Assembly: GCF_001577835.2 (NCBI RefSeq)
Contig: NC_029530.1
Location: forward strand, 992,001-1,056,000
Length of the DNA stretch: 64,000 nucleotides
Direction: 5' to 3'
Source of the DNA: Coturnix japonica
Taxonomy: Eukaryota; Chordata; Aves; Galliformes; Phasianidae
In this document: positions 1-12,060 of the stretch, in pieces
Layout of the letters: the number at the start of each line of letters is the position of its first letter
Numbering within the stretch: the first letter of the stretch is position 1
Made by a program: the position numbers and the translations under genes
Notes under the pieces: generated by a model
Told to the model about the DNA's origin: nothing
The model's input: only the letters and a program-made list of their open reading frames with translations
The model's database searches: none

Positions 1-757
1 GCCGGGATGATTTAATGCCGCGTCAGGTGGCTCCGTCACGTGAGCTGCCCGTCCAGCCGGCCCTGAAGGTCCCGTCCCCGCCTACAGATGGGGATGGCGA
101 CACGGAGCCGCTGCTCAGTGCTGACAGGATGCTGGAGCTGCGCCCGGTGCGTCCCACGTAACGTATTGCAGCGGGTACGAGGCAGGACAGTTATATCAGA
201 CATCAGAGTTATAACAGACATCAGAGTTATAACAGACATCAGAGTTATAACAGACATCAGAGTTATATCAGACATCACGGCCGCTTCTCTTGGTTTCTGT
301 GAGCAGCTCGGAGGCCCCGGACAGTGTCTGAACGGGAATCGCTGCTGGGACGGGGGCACGGAACAAGCCTTGTTGCCGGGCAGCGCTGCCGTCCCTTCTC
401 AGGGCTGTGGGGACGATGCGGGTCGCGCTGTGGCACTGAAGGCAGGGCCGGCTGCCGACCGCCACAGTTCTGCTTTCCAGATGAGAGGTTTCGCCTCAGA
501 GACCACATTGCACACTCGTACACCCCTAGAAGGTCTTTTCTTTCCATTAACGTTTAATCTCTTGTGTATACGGTGTTTATTACTCGTAGAGAAGAGCAAT
601 CGCGGCCTTTCCGCCCTTCCTTTGGAGGCATTCCCACATAACACTCCTCATTCACAACTTCCATTCCCGCGGTGGAATCATACACTGTGTGCAGTGAAAG
701 CCGGGCTCACCTGCGCGCCAACCGCCCTCAGCGCCCACCCTGAGGGGCGCGGGATCC
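1..757. other. Upstream flank of TANGO2, no gene supported
   Basis: No coding exon could be recognised here on either strand. The stretch holds an 18-bp minisatellite (191-277) and becomes GC-rich toward 700. In mammals ARVCF lies on this side of TANGO2 in the opposite orientation, so a 5' noncoding part of that gene could lie here, but nothing in the sequence proves it. The open frames seen here come from the tandem repeat and GC-rich sequence and resemble no known protein. Confidence 0.5.
191..277. repeat. 18-bp minisatellite, about 4.8 copies
   Basis: The unit TTATAACAGACATCAGAG repeats head to tail from 191. The first copy and the last, partial copy carry TTATATC instead of TTATAAC, and the inner copies are identical. 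Because 18 is a multiple of three, open frames run through it on both strands and give short periodic peptides with no sign of being real protein. Confidence 0.95.
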
Positions 758-931
758 AGCCAATGGCGGCTCGAGGAGGAGAGGCGGGGGAGCCGTTGTC
801 CAATAGCGCGCGGGGGGCGGGGCTTCCTCAGGTAATGAGGGCGGGCGTCGCCTGCAGCTCGCTGTGCTGCCGGAAGTGGCGCTGCCGGGCGGTGCTGTGT
901 GCAGTGTGTGCCGTGTCCTCCGCGCCCGCCG
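758..931 (+). promoter_or_regulatory. TANGO2: TANGO2 CpG promoter and noncoding exon 1
   Basis: The sequence is CpG-rich with CCAAT boxes at 760-764 and 800-804 and a GC box near 812-821. The GC-rich stretch that follows ends in a consensus donor, GCCG|GTGAGT, after 931. This fits a TATA-less promoter with a short noncoding first exon (about 840-931) spliced to the exon that begins at 3025 and carries the start codon. The exact transcription start cannot be read from the sequence. Confidence 0.65.
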
Positions 932-1202
932 GTGAGTGCGGCCATACGCGGCCTCGGGGGTGTGTTCCCGATCCCACCGCCCCGGGGCTCGTTACCCGCG
1001 GCTGTCCCGGCACGGTGTCCCTTTGGGGCCCCCTTTGGGGCCGCTGGGCTGTAGTTATACGCGTTTCAGCTGTCGCTGTACTGAGTGTGCCGTTTTCCTT
1101 ATCGCTGTAAGCTTCCTGCTGTAAGCCAGGCGGCTAAAAGTTATCTAGTGTGTTTCTGTGGCTGAAAACTGTGTGTGTGCTGAAATAGATCATGAGCGAG
1201 TG

Positions 1203-1255
1203 GGTATGGTATGGTATGGTATGGTATGGTATGGTATGGTATGGTATGGTATGGT
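1203..1255. repeat. (GGTAT)n microsatellite
   Basis: About 10.6 perfect copies of the pentamer GGTAT lie in TANGO2 intron 1. It has no coding role and is probably length-polymorphic. Confidence 0.97.
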
Positions 1256-3086
1256 GGGCTCTGCAAAGCGTTTGTGCTGTCTGCTTACTTGTGTCTCCTG
1301 AGAGCAAGGAATGGAGGATTGTTTCTGTGTCTGGTTCCTCCCTAGAAGTGAGGAAACTAAAGCTGGTGTGTTTGTGTGATGGGAGGAGGAAATCCAGAGC
1401 GGGCCCTGGGCCTGCAGGGCGAGAAAATGGGATGCAGAAGTAAAGACTAGGCGATGTGTGAGTCCATCAGTCAGCAGTTGTTCCTTACATGTTATTTTCT
1501 TTAATCTCATAACATTCTTGTTTATGCTGCTGCCTTCTGCAGTGAAGCTGGTCACTCACACAGTGAGTTTACCAGCCCTGTGTTCCTCATGAGCAGTGTT
1601 TGCACACAGCAGCCTGAGAGCTGCCATGGCAGCATCCATCTCTTCCCTCTCCTCTGTACCTCATTTCAGCCCTGCTACCTGTGCTGTGATCCAGCTGCTG
1701 TACTTTGCTGGTTGCAAGTGGGGGGGGAAAAAAGTCACTTCTTTAAAAAAGCAATCAACCATCTCTTCTTTTCAACATCTCAGTTCGGCATGGAGAACTC
1801 ATTGCCATACTGAAAGAATATCCATCCAGTGTTGTTCTTTTGTGAGCTTGTGAGGAAAATGGTGCTCAGTTTCCTGTAAACAAATTGGAAAGAAGCAGAA
1901 AACCAGTTTAGACTCTGACTGTGAGTTATTGTTGTGCTACATAACCTGTCGCAATGGAGTGACTAATGATCTTCAGGCTGTCTTTCAGACCTGGTTCAGT
2001 TGAGAGGCGTTTAGATTGCTGTGCTAACTGACATTGTTTATGACACTTCGTTTGGGAAAACAAAATACATAACAAATGACTTCATTTTTCAAAGGCTGCT
2101 GGTGGGAGATCTTACGGGTGAGGTGGTTTTATGCCAAATTGAGAATGGATTGCTTCTCATCAGCCAGATGATGGTGCAGCCCTATGAAAAGAACATCCAC
2201 AATCTATCACGATTTGGTCTCCTGTTACCTCCTCTAACCACTGCTTTCTCCTGATGGTTTCCACTCGGGCTTTTAGCAGAGCATTAGAGCTGGTAAAACA
2301 GCACACTGCTGTGTGACTGAGGACAGCAGCACAGCATAAGAATGGCAGTTATTTCAATGTCAGTTCCAATCCAGCAGTGCCCTTTGGAGCAGAATGCTTA
2401 ATTATGGTGTGTTTGTTGTTTTTTGTCAGGCTGGTTTGTGAGTGTTAGACGTAAGTTGGATAGCAGGCTGGAAACAAATAGAGGAGATTGTTGCCATCAT
2501 TTCATGCTTGAAAATTGTTGGCCCGTTGACGAGGAATAATAAAACTGGTTGTTATGGAAGCCCGTTATTTGGAGGGCAGTAAGTTTTTGCAGCGATTGCA
2601 ACACCATCTTTTATGTGAGTGTAGACTTAAAAGAATGACACATGTGTGAAGGTGTTCAATTAAAGATCTCTGTAGTCATCGTGTCTTTCTGCGTTGTCTG
2701 CTGTAACCAGCAGTAGCAGTGATTTCTTGTCAAACTGCATATAAAGAAGTGTTGAGGTAATTGGAATGATATAAGAAAAGAGAACCAAGGTGAAGTCAGT
2801 GAGGCGAGAATGTGCAGTAAGGAGGGCAGCCACTAAAGTCTAAGAATGGCTCTTCAGCTTCCGTGTTATATTTGCTTGGCTTTTTGTATGTTGATGACAA
2901 AACATATTTAAACCCGTTTTTCAGTAAGCGTGGATGTGAGCACTGCAGTCTGTAAGCCTGCCTAGAGGCGAGGTTCTCCTCCTGTGACCTGTGGCATAAC
3001 AGATGATCTGTGTTTTCTCCGTAGGCTGTGACAGGATGACCTTGCGCTGAGCTTTGGTAGGAAAAACGCGACGCAATCATTCGTCA

Positions 3087-6000
3087 ATGTGCATCATTCT
3101 GTTCAAATTTGATCCTCGGCCGGTTTCAAAAAACGCATACAGGTAAAGACGGCTCAGTGAGGCCTGTGTTTGGGGTATGATTTCTTGTAGCCTGTGTTTG
3201 AATGGCAAACTCAGGAGTTGTTACTTGTTCATCTGTACTTGTATAATGTCTCTCTTATGTTTTCTCCATGGGAGTACCTGAAGGGTTCTCAAAGGGTCAC
3301 TTATGTTGTTTTGCACCTTGGTCGGAGGGCTCACCTCTAGTTATGGGCCTCTTGATGGTGATGTGTCATGTGGGGCAGGATGCATCCTTCATAAATTGCA
3401 ATCTAGAGATCCAAAACCCTGCCTTCCCTTGTGTCCTAAAAGCTAAGGGGAATCATGTTTGATGGACCATCAATTGCTTAACTGACCTTAATTTTTCTCA
3501 TTACTTTTTTTTAAGCAAAGCCTTGCTCTATACCTCTAATTAATGATTCTGACCAGCCGTGCGTGCTGGCAGCAAGCACTGTGCTGTTCTGTAGAAGTAC
3601 CTTTTTTTTTCCCTTACTTTTTACTATAGTTTTTCACCTTTGTCTCAACTTTCTGGAGAACATAAATACCAGCTGGAGATGTTGCCCAGTGTTCCCATTT
3701 CCCTGAACAGTGTTTAGCTGTGAGATGTCTCTGTGCTGCTCTGCTGCTGAGCGTACTCCTCCTGGCAGCTCCTGTGTGTAACGTTGTCCTTGAGCTCTGT
3801 GTGTTCACCCTGAGCTCACAGAGCACTTCTCCCAACCCAGAGGGGGTTTCTCTGACTGCAGGCTTACGGGTATGCTTGTCCGCCTCAAAAAAGGCATCTA
3901 CAATTACCTTTCACTACCCATTACTTTGTTTCTATTGGTGTCTAACCATTAAAAGTAGAAAAGATAAACTGGATTTCTTTGGCCAAACTAAAGAATGTTC
4001 TCCATAATGCTTGGGAGTGTTTCCCATCCTAGAGACTTTGATACCCCAGCAGTACATATGGCCACTTCTTGTGGATGCCTCATTTAGCACAAAGCTGATC
4101 TACGTGCATTAATGAATGCCTGTCTTCCTGTATGTTTGCAGTTTACTATTCTGCCCTTGGTGTTTTCTCTGTGGGCCCATGAAGTAAAGCTCAGTGCGGT
4201 GTAACAAATGCCCTACTGTAGTCATTATTATTGTCAAAGTTACTATACTGCCATTATGTTATTCCAAACTATACTGTGTGCATCTTAGGAATAAATACAT
4301 TTTAGACTTCAAAGCTATAATTGGAGTCTTTTTATGGAGCTGAATTTCATTGTATGGAATTGCTTTAATGGAATAATTTCTCATGTTTTTATCTGTCTCA
4401 ACATTTAAATAAATCTTAATGAGTAAGCCCTAATGCAGTTAATTTCAGCTATAAAATAGCTGAACAGGCCTTTTGCGATTTATTAGATGCCAAGGGTCAC
4501 TTCAGTAGCAATGCTTTTCAGTGTGATTATGTTCCACAGATGACTAAATGAGGATGCTTTGAGTGCACCAATCCTGTCTACCAGCCTTGTGCTAAACACC
4601 AAAATCTATATATGAAATGAGAGTTGGACTTTTGCCAGCATGGTCAAATATTTCCCACTTAATAGTATTTAGGAACCACAAACAAATAGTATTCACTTCA
4701 CTAAGAAGAACTGGTCTTTTTCCTATGCCACTGGTATATGAACCACTTCACAGACACCATGCTGAGCTACGTCTCCAACACTGTGATGCCTCTTATGGTC
4801 CCGTTTCCCAATAAGGAACAGAGGAAGCCAGACAAAGTGGTGACAGAAAACATTCTGGGAGTTATTTCCTGCTTATGTGTCGTTTAAGAACGGTCTTGTT
4901 TACGTGTTGTACGAAGGGTGGCAAAACACTTTGAGTACAGGTGACTGTGGGGTGCTCTCCCTACACCCAGATACTTCTTGATTGTTGCAGAAAAGCATGT
5001 TCTTCCCTTTGCATCTCTGTATTGTTGAGTGTGCTGTCTTCTCTTCGTTAATCAAATGGATTTCCATCAGGGTGGGCCTTGGAGGCTATCAGGTTGATCT
5101 CTGGGCTGGGTACTTTCAGATGAAGTATTGTATCTTTCTACCATGTAAACAGTGCTTTAATTGTTCAAGTTAAATTAAAAAAATACTGTGGTTGTGTGTC
5201 CCTAACTGAAGATAAAAAGCTTCTGATAAGCTTCCTGTAACCTGCGAGTTACCTTTAGAGTTCCTTGGGGGGTTTTTTTTGGTTGTTGTTTTTTTAAGCT
5301 TAAGGTGCTGGAGAATTCTAACATTGCTTTTCAGTCTTAACTTGATCTCTTGCTTTGCAAGTGAGTTTTTGTTCTTTGACATGGATGTGTGCCTTATTTA
5401 TGTGCTGAGATGGACTTGTTAAGTGTCTCGGGCAGTGTGACAGAAGGCTGTGGTTAGCTGTCATTCAGCTTCTGTGCTGATAAAAGTGAGATGCTGAGAT
5501 AAAACGTAGTTTAATACTTACTGTTATAAAATTCCTATTTCTATCTATGTACCTTGCTACTCTTGTGTTCTACAGGCTCATTCTAGCAGCTAATAGAGAT
5601 GAGTTTTACAGCAGACCATCCAAATCAGCAGATTTTTGGGACAGCAGCAATGAAATCCTGAGCGGTACGTCATGTTCTTGTATTCCTTCTTGTCCTGTGC
5701 AGAAGGTGAGTTGTGCTGTTATTGTCTTATTTGCGGTTTAATATCATGTGGTGGTTTTCCTCCCAGTTCTCTTTTTAACTGGCTTCAGGCTGAGCAGTGC
5801 AAGGGAAATACAGTAACATGGTTGTCCATCACAAACAATTACTTGAGCTTTGGCAGATATGCTGAAGTGCTTTCTTAAATAGATGGAATTAGTTACTCTA
5901 CAGACTTACTGTCTGCACTAGTGGCTGGAAATCATTAAAACTAACCTCAAGGAAGTGGCATCCTTCTCGTTTCTTATCAGTAATTCATAGGCCACATAGT

Positions 6001-9000
6001 GGTTTTAGTTATTGACCCATTAGTTTATTAGATTTTGTCTACCATCAGGTCAGTGAAATGTAGTTATGCAGTTGTCTGGTTTTCCTTTTTCCCTGTTTTT
6101 CAGAAACAGCAATGAAGCTTGGGTAGACAAAGCAATGCTTAGATCCAAGATAGCCAGCAGTGTTTGCGGAGTCACAGATGTTATTGTCACACATTGCATG
6201 TTGTTGTCATTGGCAGGGAGAGCTGTGAGGATAAATGACTCCCACTGCACTGCAGCTCCCTTACTTCTCAAGCTCTGCCTGACATTCCACTGCTGTGCCA
6301 GACATTCTGGGTGCTGCTTCCCTTATGATGTAGTAATTTAAAAACAAAGAATTACCCCGGGAACTGAAGAGCCTAATTCTCACTTATTTTGTTAGGCCTG
6401 GATATGGAGGAGGGAAAAGAAGGTGGGACGTGGCTGGGAATCAGTAAGAAAGGCAGGATGGCAGCCCTGACAAACTACATGCAGCCAACGACTGACAAAA
6501 ATGCAAAAGGAAGAGGTACAAAGGGGCATTATCTATATCTTTTATTTTTCTGTTTATGAAGGAAAGTTTATTTTTTGCTTACTGTTACGTTCTATTGGTG
6601 CAATATATCTTCTGTGCTATTGTTTGTTTTAACAGGCCTTGTGGGTTAGTAAGCTGGTCAAGTTGCTCTGTGTACTTCTTTCTTAGGTGCTCTTGTAACG
6701 AACTTCTTGACTTCAGATCTGGACTGTTACTCTTACTTGAAGAAAGTTTCAGTAGAAGGACATCTTTATAATGGATTTAATTTATTAGCAGCTGACTTGA
6801 AGTAAGTCTACAAACTTCAGCGTCACAGTGGAAAGATAGTAGTGAAGTACATGTATTTGTTAGCACATGAATGTAATAATGTAGAAGCCTGTCACAAGAA
6901 GAGCTCTCACTTCAGTTTCTTTTGCTTGTTGGCAGATAAGAGCCCAGTGTTAGCCCAGTTGTAATTACTTTTGTTTTTTCATCTTTCAAATTCTGGATGG
7001 CTACCTTGTATTGTAACTATTACTTACTATTGCTTGTATTGGTTTGCATTTATATTTTCTATATCCTTCAGGTTTCCTTCCTTGAAAAAATAAACAGGAA
7101 CAGCCAAAAATCCTATACTGGAAAATGACAAAGGAAATCCCATCCAAAAACTTGGAGTTGATGGTTTATTGCTTTTCCATGCAGTTTATGTACAGCTACT
7201 CTAAGCTCAGGTTGTGGCTGGTGAGCCACAGTGACAGAGATCAGTACTGCAGCATTAGAACAGAAGTTGAAACTGTTGTGTCTTTGTGGGCTAGGCAAGC
7301 AAGTATCCCCCCATCCGACCTTTCATTTTTCCTGCTGGGTGACATGCTGTGGCAGGATTAGAACAGCTGAGAGCTGCTAAGCTGATATTAATGTCAGAGT
7401 TCCATCCTACCTCCTCTCTTTGATGCAAGTATAGTTGGTTGCTGCTTCCTTTCTACTGTTCTGTGTGGCTTTGTCGTTTCCGTAAGAAAGGCTTTTATTT
7501 CAAATTCTGCCTGACCATTTTTCATTTTTAAATTTACGGTGTTATGATGGGAAAGTGAAATAAAACTCACAGATAACGGAAGTCTAAACTGAATTTATAA
7601 AGGCAGATATGCTGCCTGTAGAGATAAGAGTATTTCTGTGTTTTTCTGCTTTGGAACAAGCACGTAGTTGGTGCTTTCAGAATGATAATCTCTAAGCTTG
7701 TCAGGCAGCTCATGGTTGCTGCTCTGCTTTACAAAGTTTGTTATCCTACCAGAAACTTCACAGGAATTTTTCCTTTTCTATGCGTTACTTTTTACTGTGG
7801 TCAGAGGACTTGATTTCTTGTATTCCCTGCTGTGCTGCTTGGCTGCTTTTCATAGGTTGGGAGGCTATCAGTAACTTCAAAGGTAATGGAAGAATTGGTT
7901 TTACTATGTTTTTAAGAAGACAAGATACTCAACACGTTTAATGTAGTAAGCAGAAAATAGTTTTGATTTTCTTCATTTTAATTTAGCTATGTTTAATAAT
8001 TGTAAAGTCTGTTTAGTATAATGATGTTAAAGTAGTTTTGATTGATGTTACTAAAACAACTCATATGTTACTATTTAGTTTGATTTTTATTAACTGCAAG
8101 TTTTGTGATGTTTTAAGTTCAAAGAATATTTCTTGTTTCAGGAGGTGGAGTCTGCTCATATTTACAGCATATCTGCCTGCTTTCTGTGCAGCAGTTCTGG
8201 GTTTTACTGAATTGCACAACCACTGTGTTTAAAAGTGTTTATGGTAACATTTGACAGTGGTGTGAAATACTGTTTCAGAGGAGGAGAGTAATTAAATTAA
8301 TCAGTTAATCTCTGGGCTGCAGTATCAGAGCAGTAACATCAGAAACATCTTGCTGTGTTGGAGGATTGTGTGAAATTAGCATGTAATCAACTATAGAAGC
8401 TGATGGTTTTTCAAGGAGAAATTCTTGTTTGTAATTTTTAGTACCATCAAAGGAGACGTAATTTGCTACTATGGAAACAAGGGAGGACCAGAACCTGTTT
8501 TCTTAAATCCTGGTAAGTTTACATCTAGAAGGTTGGAATATTACTCTGTTACTTTAAAGGAATCAGAATATAACCATATTGCTCCAGTATTTTGGCTGGT
8601 TAAGCATTGTCTTTGTTAACTCTCCTCGCATTCTTAAAAATAAATGCTTAAATTCATTTGCTAATACATCTCAGTAAAGAGTCAGTGGTTTGTAACAGCT
8701 TCTGTCCTTGTCGGTGTTCCAATCTCTGCTGCAATTACTGGAACATTACTTCATTATGATCAGGGGACAAAGGTCTGTCTTGAGGAATGGGATTTTCAAA
8801 GTCAGAGGTAACTTTTCTTACCTTGCAGATTTAAGGAGGTAATTTGACTGTGCCCTCCCAGGGACAGAGTTGGCTTTAAAAACTAATAAACTTTTATCTC
8901 TAAATCAGGTAGAGTGACTTTAAATATTTAAAATCTAGCCCTTTGCTTGCCAACTATATAGGAGACTCCAGTGTTCATCACCAAAAACCAACAGAAATGG

Positions 9001-10036
9001 ACTGAGACATGGTTTATTTTGCTTGCTTTAAACAGTCAAAGCATTGCTGCCAATAGGCAAATAGTGACTGTGCCAGTTATGGCATAAATTGTTGGGATCA
9101 GCTATTAGATTTTTATACAACTACAAGCACAAAACAGACTTTAACACAAGCAAAAATCTGGTCACTTTTTTATCGTGTAACCTCTGTACAATATGTGGCT
9201 GAATTTCATAATGTACGAAGCTCAGAGGATTGGAATTGCTTTATAGAAATAAAGCCAACAATGTGTAGTGATTAAGAGTGATGTTGTATTTAAGTTCTGC
9301 AATACCCTCATGTTTCTGTTAGCATTGTGCTCTGGGCAGGAAATCTTTGGTATTTCATGAAAGTCTGGGAAAAGGTTAAGTTGTTTTATAGTTCATGAGG
9401 TTGTTTTTTTTTCCCCCCTTTGGTGCATGGGCATGTGTAGGAATATATGGACTGAGTAATTGTTTGCTGGATACACCATGGAAGAAACTACAGTATGGGA
9501 AACAGCTTTTTACAGAAGTCATCAACAGAAGTCAGGACCTTGCCAAAGAGGACTTGGTGCAGGAGCTCCTTGCAGTGATGAATAATCAAGAGCCGTAAGA
9601 AAACAATACTGAGAGGCCAGCTGCATAGAGAACAGCTTAGTGCAAGAGATTATGTGATGGAGAATTAAAAAAATTAATAATTTCTTCTACAACTTTTTCA
9701 GTCAATTACCTGACCCTGCAATTGAAGACCAAGGGAAGGAATACATACGTCCCATACTGAACAAGTATGCAGCTGTGTGTGTTCGTTGCCCAGGTTATGG
9801 AACAAGGTAAAATTTCCTGCTGGACCCAAACGTATCTCAGTTCAAATGTATGTTGCCATAAATGTTAACTCTTTACTGAGTGTTTTATATTTCTTCTACC
9901 TTCATGTTATCTCAGGACAAACACTGTCCTCCTCATTGATTCAGAAGGAAACGTTACTTTCACGGAGCGCACCATGATCAACGAGGATGTCAGCCAGTGG
10001 AAAACAAGCACCTATGAATTCAAACTGCACGTGTAA
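3087..10036 (+). CDS. TANGO2: Transport and Golgi organization 2 homolog (TANGO2), NRDE family
   Basis: Coding exons: 3087-3142, 5576-5664, 6396-6515, 6687-6801, 8442-8512, 9441-9594, 9702-9806, 9916-10036. All introns are GT-AG and phases join cleanly to 276 aa, the length I recall for the human protein. The protein starts [19 protein letters not shown] and carries the family signature NRDE at residues 25-28. The family is placed with the N-terminal-nucleophile hydrolase fold, for which Cys2 would be the candidate nucleophile; that role is unproven. Human loss causes metabolic crises with arrhythmia, and homologues are implicated in heme or lipid handling in cytosol and mitochondria. There is no signal peptide or membrane segment. 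The first coding exon starts at 3025 (acceptor CTCCGTAG), leaving 62 nt of 5' UTR. The start context (TCA before ATG) is weak, but the family N-terminus fixes it. Introns contain only simple repeats and ordinary sequence. Confidence 0.96.
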
Positions 10037-10512
10037 CAACTTTCCATTTGAATGCATTGAAATGAAAGCAAGCTGTTAAGCTCCAGAAAATGTTTTCTGC
10101 CAGTCTCTGGAAGCCAAAATTAGCAAGAGAAGCAAAAGTTGTTTGAACAGGTCGTATAAGCCATCAATCTCACAAATCATTTGCTTAAAACCAAGTTTCT
10201 TACTGTTTTTACATTAAGTTGCAACTTTAAAACAAATTTCTGATGGTGTGGCTTTGTTTTATCATCTAAGCTTAAGAAATTGTAGAAAGTACCAGCAAAA
10301 TACTGTGATTTGCTGAGAATACATGCAGCTTCCTGCAGAATCCATCTTCAGCAACTTTCACAGTCTACATTTTTCTCTAAAAATTCAGTTTTTTCGCACA
10401 TGGAATTGAAAGGAAATCAGCTGCAGTTCCATTTCTTTTCACAGATTCCTCAAATTTCTTTTCACTTGGATTGAACCAATACTGTATGATGCCTGAAACC
10501 AGTGTCTAGCAG

Positions 10513-10600
10513 TCATAGAACATAAGATCAGAGGGATCGTGAGGCCACCCAGTGTAACAGCTGCTTCCAGGGTAAGGCTGTCCTTGCCCAACACACGAGT
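10513..10600 (-). repeat. Degraded CR1 LINE 3' fragment
   Basis: The plus strand reads GTCATAGAACATAAGATCAG and continues into a weak match to the reverse complement of the CR1 3' end, whose terminal repeat is ATTCTATG. It is only about 90 bp and heavily diverged, so the call rests on the CATAGAA start and the later CCACCCAGTGTAAC-like stretch. Confidence 0.45.
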
Positions 10601-10915
10601 CATGGCTTTTTTCTTTTAAGTATGTTTTAAAGAAATACTAAACTTGCATTCAGTTCAGAGGAAGAGAAATACTGTTCATGCTGGTGTGCACGAAGTGAAT
10701 GTATGCTTTGTAGCATTAAGTGCTTTATTAATATGTAAAATCTTCACCGTGTTGTTCTGCCTGGAGAGGGTGGGGAGGGATGAATTCTTTGTTCTGTTTA
10801 GCTGCAAACAGCACAGCAGTAGATCGTAATACTCTCTAATCTAGTTTTAGAGCTAAGAAATTGTCACTGCTCAGTTGTATTCAGTAGAAGTTAAGGGTTG
10901 TTTATCTCTAAAAGG

Positions 10916-10921
10916 AATAAA
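10916..10921 (+). terminator. TANGO2: Polyadenylation signal, probable TANGO2 3' end
   Basis: This is a canonical AATAAA followed by a GT-rich stretch (CTGTACTGTGACATCTTGTTT). It is the best hexamer between the TANGO2 stop codon and the next promoter. Confidence 0.6.
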
Positions 10922-10944
10922 ATCCTGTACTGTGACATCTTGTT

Positions 10945-11749
10945 TCCTGATTATCTCGTTAGAAATATTGCAGTAGCAGTTGATTATGCAACTGACTTAC
11001 ATATTTGCTTGAAGTATTTTGTAGCTCTTGAAAGCATTTTAGTCCTTATTTAATATAATCTGAATGGACGGGACTTTAGCATCCATTTGATACCCAGTGC
11101 ACTCTTAAATATTCTCAGCGATGTGTACTGATCTACTTTTATGAAAACCTTATTTTTGAGCTTGTTCTTTGTGCCCTGTGCTGATGGCAGTGCGTGCTGA
11201 TGGCAGTGAGGGGCTTCCCAAGCCTGTCCTCTAGTGACAGGAGATGTGTTCAGTGGGTATCTCAGCACAAAGCCTTTGATAGTCAGTGACTGATCAGAAG
11301 GTGTAAACACGGTGATTGCTTCTGCTCTGGGAAGAAAAACCACATCACTTTTCAGGTGTTAATTGAGATAGATTGAATAATAAGCTGAGAATGTGGAGCC
11401 ACTAGTGCCGCTCCTTGTAGTACAACATTATAAGCGTTATAATGTGGTTGTTATAGTTTCCATCTGCTTAAAAACACGTATTGCAAAATACCCACATCTG
11501 TTTTATACCTTACATTTCTTTTGTGCCTCAGTGATCAGTGCTTATAGTGTGTATTTAAAGACAAGCCGTACTAATTCTTCTATAATGAACGTCTTTGGTT
11601 AGTAAATACCGTTTTTTCCTAAAGCAGCAGTACTGTGGGCTGTTATAACACTGTTAGTATACATTTCCGTGCTGGCACAGCGGTTTGTACAGCAGTTACT
11701 GACATTAGAAGCACGGAGCGTTCACTCCCAATGCTCCCTGCCCTCAGTG
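10945..11749. other. TANGO2-DGCR8 intergenic spacer
   Basis: AT-rich sequence with no recognisable exon on either strand. The only structure noticed is a short direct repeat near 11178-11207 in which GTGCTGATGGCAGTG occurs twice in a row. It grades into the CpG-rich DGCR8 promoter after about 11740. Confidence 0.5.
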
Positions 11750-12060
11750 CCGCCCATCCGGTATCTGACGCTCCTCCCCCTGCACACAAAGGAGCCCGGC
11801 CAGGCCGCGCCTTCCCGCCGCCCCGGTCCCGCCCCTCGCCCCCTTTCATTGGTCGGGCTCCGTAAGGCCGTGTGCCCCTCGCGTTGTTATTGGCTGAATT
11901 ATTTAACGTGTTCGCCAATCCGTCAATGGTAACCGGGATTTTAAATTCGAGACGCATGAGACGGGAGACGCCATTGGCTGGCGGAGGGGAGAGTCCCGCC
12001 TTCTCGGAACCGCTGGGAGCAGGAGTTTAAAGATGGCGGCGATGGCGGCTGTGAGCGGGG
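11750..12060 (+). promoter_or_regulatory. DGCR8: DGCR8 CpG promoter with NF-Y cluster and YY1 site
   Basis: A GC-rich, TATA-less promoter. Four CCAAT motifs, mostly reversed (ATTGG), lie at 11848-11852, 11889-11893, 11915-11919 and 11973-11977, with C-rich GC boxes around 11818-11842. A perfect AAGATGGCGGC motif, the core of YY1 sites that sit at or just after transcription starts, lies at 12030-12040. Transcription therefore probably begins near 12000-12040. A TTTAAA at 11940-11945 lies among the CCAAT boxes. Confidence 0.75.

Larger units (their letters stand above)
10037..10940 (+). other. TANGO2: TANGO2 3' UTR
   Basis: This AT-rich noncoding sequence runs from the TAA at 10034-10036 to a canonical polyadenylation hexamer at 10916-10921. 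It contains a degraded CR1 fragment at about 10513-10600. The 3' end is inferred from the hexamer only. Confidence 0.6.

Noticed and set aside
191-277. CRISPR-like regular repeat
   Set aside because: The units are contiguous with no spacers, in vertebrate DNA. It is a plain minisatellite.
88-1110. 340-codon open frame at the left edge
   Set aside because: It is kept open by the 18-bp repeat and GC-rich promoter, shows no family resemblance, and overlaps the TANGO2 noncoding exon.
932-5575. mir-185, which in mammals lies in an early TANGO2 intron
   Set aside because: Reading for the mature sequence TGGAGAGAAAGGCAG found no match in these introns. A diverged form cannot be excluded without a search.
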